From positions 248,001 through 312,000 of the forward strand of contig OZ021722.1 of NCBI GenBank assembly GCA_963978545.1: DNA of 64,000 nucleotides. The letters run 5' to 3'. The DNA is from Linyphia triangularis (Eukaryota > Arthropoda > Arachnida > Araneae > Linyphiidae). The notes under the pieces were generated by a model. It was not told the DNA's origin. It was given only the letters and a program-made list of their open reading frames with translations, and searched no databases. Of the stretch, positions 56,234-64,000 are shown piece after piece. Made by a program: the position numbers and the translations under genes. Positions within the stretch are counted from its first letter, which is position 1. Each line of letters opens with the position of its first letter.

Positions 56234-57265
56234 CTGTATCAACACATTATACATTGTGTAATGTTTTCCTATGTCAAATTTCAAGCTGAAAAATGGGAAG
56301 ATTATTATTCAATGAAAGAGTTAAAAAAGTTTCATGTAAATTCAAAATTATGATCTGCACCTATGACAAAAATCAAAACAAGTTAGATTGTGATAGATCC
56401 GCTTCTTCATTAAAATTTTTCTTACGATTTAGAAATTTTAATACATGGATATGCCATAAATTGTGGGTTTCCAATTGCTGTTTAGAATCAATGATTAATA
56501 TTCGCCGATTCTGTTGTCAGCGTGTGCTTCGTATTTGCATCTAATTTTAAATATTAAAAACATCTCTATCAGAAAAATGTGGGGCAAACTGCTTTTCAAA
56601 ATTAATTGATTAAAATTAATGCTAATGTACTCATTAATATTGAAATATCTTTTACTTATTCTGATTATAGCAATTTTGCCAACAATAAAGAGTTTCAACA
56701 ATTATCGGTTAAATTCTCTCACTTACAGCGTTACTAGGCAACTCAACGTTGAATTGATAGGAACACGCCCCATAATGAATTTATGCATGAATAAATAAAA
56801 TTTCATTGTAGTGAATGTTCTATTTATTCTAATGGTCTTTTATTCATTCTAATTAAAATAACTTCGGCGACAGGAAAAAAGTTTCAACTATGATCGATTA
56901 AATGGAATTTATTAGTATTTTAAAACGGTTGTAGAAACGTGTATAAAACTTACTGCTTTGTTATCGACATCGAATCTATCTGAAAAGTTGATCAAATGAC
57001 AGAAAATGGGTTAATTTGGCTTCAGCAGATTTGGCCGACATCAGGCAAAATAGAACTTAATAAAAAGGATTGAAAAAAAAAAAAAAAGGCGCCCTTATTA
57101 TATACTTCTGTGGGGAATGCGCTCTACTGTAAATGACGCTGCTGTGATAATAAGCTCCATACGATCGGATGCTGCATCGCGCTTAGAATGGCTCTTATCT
57201 GAGCGTCTAAAAGTTGTGCTTTTGAAGGACCTTAGCCGAAACAATTCGCAAGGCTGCTAGAATAT
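56234..57265. other. Gene B intron, no exon found
   Basis: Scanned on the - strand for a short exon of the F-x-P-x-P-x-x-RHTxW type expected before 56233; none seen. AT-rich sequence without bounded repeats. Confidence 0.4.
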
Positions 57266-57699
57266 TGTTGCACAAATTGTCTGTATAAAGTGTAAATCGT
57301 GACGTATTATTTTAAAATTCTATTGTAATTTATTTTAACTTATTTATTAACAGCGATAATACAGGTTAGAAAAAAGTGGCAACACCTAAAGCAATCGAGA
57401 AATTTCGAGATATTTCTTCTTCGACGCCGGATGTTTCGAGAATGTTCCCACGCTCCTGCATTCATAAGACTGCACATCGGAAAAGTTTTCAGTTTGACTT
57501 CGGAACTTGATGAACGTTTTGTTTACCTATTGGAGTGAGCTTGTATTGTCGCTGAATTCGGAGTTGCTTTTATTGGAGCTTGTGTTGAAGTCTGATAGTA
57601 ATTGCACTCTTCTGGCTTTTGTGATATTTTGAAGAGAGAATAAATAGTTTTTATCTAGTAAAACTGCGCCATCATTGCCTCTGTGGAAAATTCGTAACA
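57266..57699 (+). repeat. Solo LTR with ATAT duplication
   Basis: 434 bp from TGTTGCACAAATTGTCTG to ATTCGTAACA, flanked by ATAT at 57262-57265 and 57700-57703. Same family as 31422-31903 in the opposite orientation. Includes AATAAATAG near the 3' side. Confidence 0.87.
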
Positions 57700-57974
57700 A
57701 TATGGTAAATAACAAATCAACACGGCTCTCAACCCTTCAAAATTTAATAAAATTTTGTTCACTTGTTGGGCTTATAGAGAAAGGAACAAAATGGCTAATA
57801 TTAAGTTTGAATATTGTTTGAAATACGGAACTTCAAAAATGGACCAAAATAGTCAGAATTTTGCATTTCTTGCCTTACAGATTTGCTCATAATTTTGCCA
57901 CTAATTATCAAAGAACATTGCTTTTGGTGGCAGAAAAATTATGAATATTTGAGCTTTCTTATGATGTATCTATT

Positions 57975-59720
57975 TAAAAATTTTAATCTTAAGGTCAAAC
58001 AGTTTGATCTTTGACTTTCGATATCTCAAAAAGGGATATTTTTTCAAAAAATATATATATTCTTCATACATTAAGGGGGTATGGTACCGAAATTTCTTCA
58101 AAAATCCCAAATTTTTTTTCTGATTTTAAAAAATAGTTCATACATTCCTGAAGAGAATGATGTTTTTATCTTATTCCTCCGGTGATTAGAACGCCACAAA
58201 ATTACCTGTTATTTAAACATCACTAATAGGCGTAACACTTTGAAGCGTCTGCTTACAGTGCGTTTTTCGAGCACTAGTGTTTTTCACAGATGTTGCATAT
58301 TCAAATCGATATATCTCCAGAACCATTAACAATTGGCTATTCAAATTTTTGGAGCATTTAATTTATATAGTTTTAAATATTTTGTCTTCACAGAATTTTA
58401 TTTTTTTAATTCTGTTTTAAAATATAATTTTCAGCGTAAAAGATAACTTTGAGAATTTTTTTAATTATTTTTAGTTCACCTATCAAAATTCTGTGAAGAC
58501 AAAATTTTCTTTATGTAAGCTTTCACTTTGAATTTTTTTTTATTTTTTCTTGACTTATATCAAAATACGCAAACATCAATTATTATGGATTTTCCTTGGT
58601 TTTTAAATTTTTTTTAAATAACAAAACACAATATTTAAAAAAACATTTTCTCAAAGATATATAAATAGTATCTCATACATAAAATAAATTTTTGACGTAA
58701 AAATGTACATAAATAAAGTTTTTTTATTTTCGGTACCGCACCCCCTTAATTCTCTACAAAAATATGTGGGTTTCATTTTGGGACCGCAATGGGATGGCAA
58801 GTTACAAATTTAAATGCAAACCCTTAACTTTGTACGGTCTTTGAAATAAGGATTCACATATTCGCGACGCGCAAAAGAATGTACAAGGAACTGAATGGAA
58901 ATTTTCCAGATTTTTTTTTTTTTAATTAAATTTTGAAAATTTAATTCTTAGATCTTTTGTTAAATGTACGTGAGAGTAGCCATATTTTATTGCTGAGAAT
59001 TCCAAGTTTGCTGATATACGACTAAATAAGTGCCGTTACAGGTGGAAGTGAAACCTTTTGTGTTTATCAAATACATAAAAATATGAAATTAATGCCGATA
59101 GGGTGTCATTCAAACGAATTAAGTAAAGAAAGTGAAATTTCATTAGATTCCTGTTAAACCTGCATATCTGAAATTGTTAGAAATTATCTTCAAACAACCT
59201 GTGGGATTGAAATAATTGTCCAAAATTCAATTCGAGAAATTTAGGAAATGTATAGAAAAATTGTTTGATAAAAATAGGGTTATAAAAGTAAAATACAAGT
59301 AGGAAAATAATTTTTGCAGATTTACCTTTTAAACTTTGAAATGATTTATTCATTTATTTCTAGAGAAACTTTTGCTACACTTTAACGGCTTTAATGTTAA
59401 GAGTAGTCATTATGGCATGTGAGGCCAGAGCGCTAAACCCATAGCTATCAGGTAAAACTTATGCTTTAGGTATTGCGAATATGGGAATCTCCATTTCATA
59501 CCTATTACAGACGATTATCGTACGAGGATAAGGATTTGCATTGAAATTTATAACTTGTCATCCCATTGCGGTCCCAAAATTAAATGAACAGATTTTTGAA
59601 GAGAATTAATGTATAAAGAAAGTATATTTTTTTGAAAAAAAAATAAAATATCCCTTTTTGAGTTATCGAAGGTCAAAGGTCAAACTATTTTACCTTAAAA
59701 TTCAAATTTTTAATCAAATT
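57975..59720. repeat. Large inverted-repeat element with nested MITE
   Basis: The outer left arm (AAGGTCAAACAGTTTGATCT, TCTCAAAAAGGGATATTTTT, CTTCATACATTAA) is mirrored by 59600-59720 (ATATCCCTTTTTGAG, GGTCAAACTATTTTACCTTA). After the nested MITE the left arm resumes at 58750 (TTCTCTACAAAAATATG, TTTGGGACCGCAATGGGATG) and is mirrored by 59500-59605 (CATCCCATTGCGGTCCCAAA). Arms are at least 200 bp. Non-coding. Confidence 0.75.
58071..58749. mobile_element. TTAA-flanked MITE nested in inverted repeat
   Basis: TTAA at 58071-58074 then GGGGGTATGGTACCGAAA; on the other side TTTCGGTACCGCACCCCC then TTAA at 58746-58749. The opposite arm of the host repeat has a single uninterrupted ATACATTAATTCTCT-type sequence (as complement, near 59600), which proves both the boundaries and the TTAA duplication. 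Related termini occur at 29628-30309. Confidence 0.87.
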
Positions 59721-59989
59721 AATCAAACTATTTGACCTTAAAATTAAAATTTAAAAAAATTGGTGCAAAGGATACATTTGTTGCGTGGATGGGTTCGAAA
59801 GATTTGAAGCCAAAGCAGATCAAAACTTGCAGAAATTTATGCCAATATAACTCTTCACAGATTCCTTTACAACTCCAGAACTTCTCGTTCTAGTAGACTC
59901 AAAACAGCTCTATACACAACAATAGAGCACAAACACCAGTTAAACTTGACACACAACTGCTAAATTGCCGCAAAAGACAATACAATACA

Positions 59990-60190
59990 GTTCGCTTTCG
60001 GAACTCTCTGAGTGCTCACTGAGACTCAGTATCACAACTCAGTAATTCCAGTCAACTTACTGACTAACTCAGTCGACAACTCAGTAATTCCAGTCAACTA
60101 ACTGACTCAACTAACTCAATGACTCAACTCAGTCAACTAATTGACTAACCTCAGTCAACTCAGTGACTCAACTAACTCCAGTCAACAACA
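59990..60190. repeat. ACTCAGTCA-rich microsatellite
   Basis: Irregular tandem copies of CAACTCAGTxA, CCAGTCAACT and ACTGACTCA over about 200 bp. Non-coding, in a gene B intron. Confidence 0.75.
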
Positions 60191-60442
60191 ACAACTCCCC
60201 GCTCACTTAGCCGGTCTTGTATAGGAGTCGATACCTTCATGAATCTTCCAGAGATAGATATTTGGAGAATCCCGAGATTGCCATTACCATAATGTTAAAT
60301 GCCCTGCTCCTTGTAAAACTCGCTTCCCAGCATGATCTCTGTAAAACTCGTTATCAAGGAGGTCGGGTGGAAAATGCTCCTATTTTGTGTGGATTTGACA
60401 TGGAATGACCCTTACGCTTAATGTGGGAGTATTAATACGTAC

Positions 60443-60597
60443 CTAGGCACTATCAGCCTCCCTCCGTCATTGGCTATTCTGAAGATGTTGGTCACTCCTC
60501 CCATCGTGACGCAACCGAAGGCGATGATAGTTACCAATGTAGTGATCATGAGAAGAGCTTGAAATACATCTGTCCACAGCACAGCTTTCATGCCGCC
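60443..60597 (-). CDS. Gene B (SLC5), helix exon
   Basis: 155 nt; acceptor GTGTCGACAG, donor GTACGT. It begins phase 0 with GGMKAVLWTDVFQALLMITT, the well-known SLC5 G-G-x-K-A-V-x-W-T-D-x-x-Q motif, then LVTIIAFGCVTMGGVTNIFR and IANDGGRLIVP. One membrane helix followed by an extracellular loop. Ends in phase 2. Directly joins exon 63759-63878. Confidence 0.92.
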
Positions 60598-60784
60598 CTG
60601 TCGACACGAAATTCTTATGAAGCAACGCCATCTACATGTCATCATATATAAAAGGCAAAAATCACTCGCGTTCTTAATTTTCCCACTACCAAATACTCGG
60701 AAAATTGGTACAAACGTCAAAAAAGACACAGAGAGAAGCTTCTCCGATCTCTATTAATCAACTTAAAGAGGTAGTCCAAATAAG

Positions 60785-61078
60785 AATCATTTCCCAATGC
60801 TCGCTATGTTACAATTTTATAGCCCACTTCAAACCCTGAAATTTGGTGAAAATGATTACCTAATTAAATGATTTTATTTTGTATTTGAAATCCTTTGTAG
60901 TGGCGCTACCTGCAATATTTTTTTTTTAATAATGAATGGATATTAAATGCAAACTATTTATGTCATTTCATTAAGAGATAATTTTCCCACCGAATCTCAA
61001 GGTTTTCTACAGAGTAGTTAAACTGGGCTAGAAAATTGTAACACAGCGAGTATAGAGAATGATCCTTACTTTGACTTC
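60785..61078. repeat. MITE of the CATTCCCTATACTCG family, complete copy
   Basis: TAAGAATCATTTCCCAATGC with TCGCTATGTTACAA at the left; AACACAGCGAGTATAGAGAA with TGATCCTTA at the right as imperfect complement. Interior AATGGATATTAAATGCAAAC and TTATGTCATTTCATTAAGAG shared with 13731. About 294 bp, non-coding. Confidence 0.7.
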
Positions 61079-61099
61079 CTCTTGAAGGATTCATAAAAA

Positions 61100-61870
61100 C
61101 GAGGGATCAATTGTTCCACTTTCAATGCAGTGACAGCCTTGATAAATGCCAACTAGAGAACAAACATAAAAATAAATGTGTCCGATCTCGATAAATTATT
61201 TGTTCGAAAAGAGATCGATAGTTCCAAATGAAGGATATTCCAATACAGTCGCAACTCTGATATTTGGTCAATAAAGCTAAACGTAGAAAAAATAAACTAT
61301 TCCGATGTCGATTAATCATTTTTAAGGGATTGAAAAATGATCTAACGTTCCAAATGTGAGATATTCTATTGTCCCACATTTCCAATATTGTCTGTTATTT
61401 TGAACCAAGAAGGCCAAATATAGAAAAAGTCAACTATTCCGATGTCAATTAACCAATCTGAAAGGGTCAAAAAGGGACGTTCCATATGATCCCATACTTC
61501 CATTATAGTCACAGCTCTGAAATGTGTGTAAAAATAGATAAAGTAAATTATTACAATCTCGATTTTAAGGGTTTAAAAAGGGCTGTTACAATCAAGGAAT
61601 ATTGTAATGTTCCACTGTATTGTAACAACTCTGAAATTTGTCACTAATGTCAACAAGCGTATTAAAAGCAAGCAGTTTCCATTAACTTATTTGAAAGGGT
61701 TCAATACTAGGAATAGCGTCCCACTTCCAATGGTAACAACTATGAAATATGATACATGTCAATAAAGTAAGCCATTCCAATTTCCATTTTGTCATTTTAA
61801 AAGGTTTAAACGATATAAAAGAGGAGTATTCAAATGTCCAACATAGTCACATCTCTAAAAATTGGAATTA
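61100..61870. repeat. Degenerate tandem array, about 130-bp unit
   Basis: Recurring TATTCCGATGTCGATTAA/TATTCCGATGTCAATTAA, GTTCCAAATG, CAACTCTGAAATTTG and AATAAACTATTCC about every 120-135 bp, some six units with heavy decay. Non-coding; intron of gene B. Confidence 0.65.
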
Positions 61871-63039
61871 AGGGTGGTTAAAAAAAACTTCTTTTAAAAA
61901 TGTTATAACTAGAAAAACTGGCCTCTAGGTCACATAAGAAAAATGCGAAACAAATTTATAAATTTAAAAAAAAAAAAAAAAGTCAAATTTGCTGCAGCTA
62001 AGTTTTAAAAAATATGAGATTTTCATAATTTTTCGAATAAATGGAAAACCAATTAAATAACTTTATTACAAGTAAATATAGGCATATATTAGTGAAACAA
62101 AGTATAAAAAAGATAAATAAATGAAAAAAAATAATACATTTTACAAGTTATTAGCAACGCATTACTCTTGAAAAAACACATTTTCATAAAAATTTATAAT
62201 TTTCAAAACAAAAATATTTTTCTTGTTGTGCAAAATTCAGTTGTTCATTACAAACTCAAATTTTACACAATCAAAAAGAAGTTTTTGTGTTAGCAAACTA
62301 TTTTTAAAAGAAAAAAAAAGCTACATAAATATATTTATAATTTAAAAGTTTATGACTAAAAAACAATTAATCCCGTATGGCAAAATGACTATTTGTATAT
62401 ATATATATATATATTTACTAAAACATTTCTACCAATATTTACGGAGCTTTTTTTTTAATTTCAAGATGTAGCCATCGTTCAGTTGTTGTTTTCTGCATTT
62501 CTATTATTTAAAAGTGTGGTTTTTTTTAAACCTTCTTTTATGTGTAGTTCTCACTATAATGCAAATCTCGTCCGTCATTTACTTAGAATTACATTGAAAT
62601 TAAAAATGTGTCAAAAGCTTTTGAATCGTCTTGAATGGGATGCAGGTTGATTAATCGTAGTAGATATCGGCAATAATATAATTCATAAAAGCAAATTTCT
62701 TAATCTAAACCCTTTGATAACCTAACCCGTCAATTTTTATAGGCAATTGCAACTTCTAGAGCTCATATAGAATTTTCATTGTTTGACCACTAAGCACAAA
62801 AAATAACTATTTACTGACATCCAAAACTGGATTGCATACATTGTCATCCAAAAGGAATATGTTTCATTTCGATAGGATGACATCTAGTGAGTTAGTTAGC
62901 TCTGCGAAGTTTTTGTTTCGTCCCTCTAATCAGTCATTAAATATCATCAAATTGAACATGTTTGAATTAAGTTTGCTAATTCAAACTATACACATGTATA
63001 GATGTCTGCCATAAAGCAATAGAAATGTCTGTAAACGTG
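61871..63039. other. Gene B intron, no feature
   Basis: AT-rich, with a poly-A run near 61967-61981 and a (TA)n run at about 62396-62415. No gene recognised. Confidence 0.45.
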
Positions 63040-63720
63040 GACTTGGTGTGACAGTCCCAAAACTCGATAAAAAAACGGTGTACCAGCCAAGTTTCAAAGT
63101 TTTGGTTCCATTGAATGGTGGGAAATTAGTTTATTAGTTCCAATCGAAGCATGTGTGAAAGCTGCTGTTTAGTGGCAGTGACCAAAACTTCATAGAATGC
63201 AATTTTATCTACAACGAATGTATATGTTAAACTTCAGCGCGATCCTGTAAGTTGGTATATTTGTATCCCGACGATAGAAGCGAGTATGAAGCGGGTTTTT
63301 AGTAACGGTGACAGTCCCCAAAATTTGATATAATTCAACCTTTTAGACAACGAATCTATCAGTCAAATTTGAGAGAGATTGGATGACGGCAAGTTGGTTT
63401 ATTAGTATCCCAGAGAGAGAATCGTGTGTAAAAGCGTTCTTATAGTGACAGCCCCTAAAACTCGAAAGAATGCATTGAGAGAATCGAGTATTCAATTTGT
63501 ATTGTGTAAAATTGAGTGGCATCACTTGTTTTCGTGTTAATATGTTGTATGTATCTGGCAAAACTTTCTACTTCTCTTTCGAATAAATTTATGTCAACAT
63601 TGCTTCTTTTTCTACCTTGAAATCCTTAGTTCAAACTATCACTTTGTTTCGATAATATTTCGTCATCGAATCTCTGCCAAGTTTCAACCCGATTGGACAT
63701 ACAAAATCGAAGTTGAATTT
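63040..63720. repeat. Tandem array, about 140-bp unit
   Basis: Units with GTGACAGTCCCxAAA, CTCGAxAxAATGCA, CAACGAATCTATC, TGCCAAGTTTCAACCCGATT and GGTTTATTAGTATCCC recur about five times. A lone monomer stands at 19440-19590. The decayed units show an old array. Non-coding, next to gene B exon 63759-63878. Confidence 0.65.
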
Positions 63721-63758
63721 AAAAATACCTTTGATTGTAAGGTTACCAATGTGCTTAC

Positions 63759-63878
63759 CAATGTGCAATAAAAGGTGCACACTGCACCAATTGTAATAAT
63801 AGATACCCAGAGTGACAAATCCGTAACCGCGCTCAGGGCTAAAGCAGGGGCGTAGAGAGTGGCAGATGTGAAGAGACC
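63759..63878 (-). CDS. Gene B (SLC5), first exon in window
   Basis: 120 nt; acceptor GTGTTTCAG, donor GTAAGC, phase 0 at both ends. GLFTSATLYAPALALSAVTD then LSLWVSIITIGAVCTFYCTL. The YAPALAL-x-AVT motif is characteristic of SLC5A5/6/8/12-type symporters. It continues in frame into GGMKAVLWTD of exon 60443-60597. The start codon and first helices lie beyond the right end of the window. Regulation cannot be judged. Confidence 0.92.
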
Positions 63879-64000
63879 CTGAAACACACACATTTCTATA
63901 TTCTTTTGGATTCCAATTTGGAAACAATATTCATTCAATCTTGGTTACAGTTAAGATAACATGGAATTGAAAATCATGAAAAATATATTTCTAATAGCGG

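Noticed and set aside
56720..56760. Possible gene B exon reading NVELPSNA before a GTAAGT-like donor on the - strand
   Set aside because: No acceptor AG lies within a plausible distance upstream, and the residues do not fit the SLC5 segment expected there.

Overview
The window looks like nuclear DNA from an arthropod, plausibly a chelicerate such as a spider. It is strongly AT-rich, genes are split into short exons separated by kilobase introns, and most of the sequence between exons is layered transposable-element debris. The host assignment is inference. It rests on spliced animal-type solute-carrier exons, Ty3/Gypsy gag-pol with a CWYH...CxxPC knuckle, Helitrons, hAT and TTAA-target elements, a LINE with an ORF1/EN/RT/RNase H layout, and tRNA-headed SINEs.

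The only host genes I can support are two paralogous sodium/solute symporters of the SLC5 (SSS) family, arranged tail to tail. Gene A is on the + strand. Its last four exons are at 4438-4604, 10553-10665, 12050-12123 and 14083-14424, and its 5' part lies left of the window. Gene B is on the - strand. Eight exons are visible between 63878 and 36510. Its 5' end lies right of the window, one short exon between 60443 and 56233 was not found, and its 3'-terminal exon was not found. Exon junctions and phases match between the two genes where they overlap, so they are duplicates of one ancestral gene. Gene A ends in six copies of a 12-residue repeat.

Layout: 1-4437 holds the remains of a MULE-type transposase interrupted by a Helitron. 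4605-10552 is a gene A intron made almost entirely of mobile DNA: a TTAA element split by a 4.8-kb LINE with a 12-bp target-site duplication, then an LTR. 14643-18172 is a 3.5-kb foldback hAT-type element with an 8-bp duplication. 21620-27659 is a Gypsy element containing a TTAA-type MITE, which itself contains a 3.5-kb hAT-type element. 27840-36500 holds TTAA MITEs, a solo LTR, a pogo-like element and two unexplained exon-like stretches. 37265-39600 is a satellite-like repeat with direct and inverted units. 41553-43678 is an internally deleted DNA transposon whose long terminal inverted repeats each carry an inward-facing tRNA-like Pol III unit. This is the most unusual object in the window. 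43700-64000 is gene B with solo LTRs, SINE, Helitron, a second Gypsy relic, hairpin MITEs and several degenerate tandem arrays in its introns.

No rRNA, canonical functional tRNA, CRISPR array or bacterial-type operon was seen.
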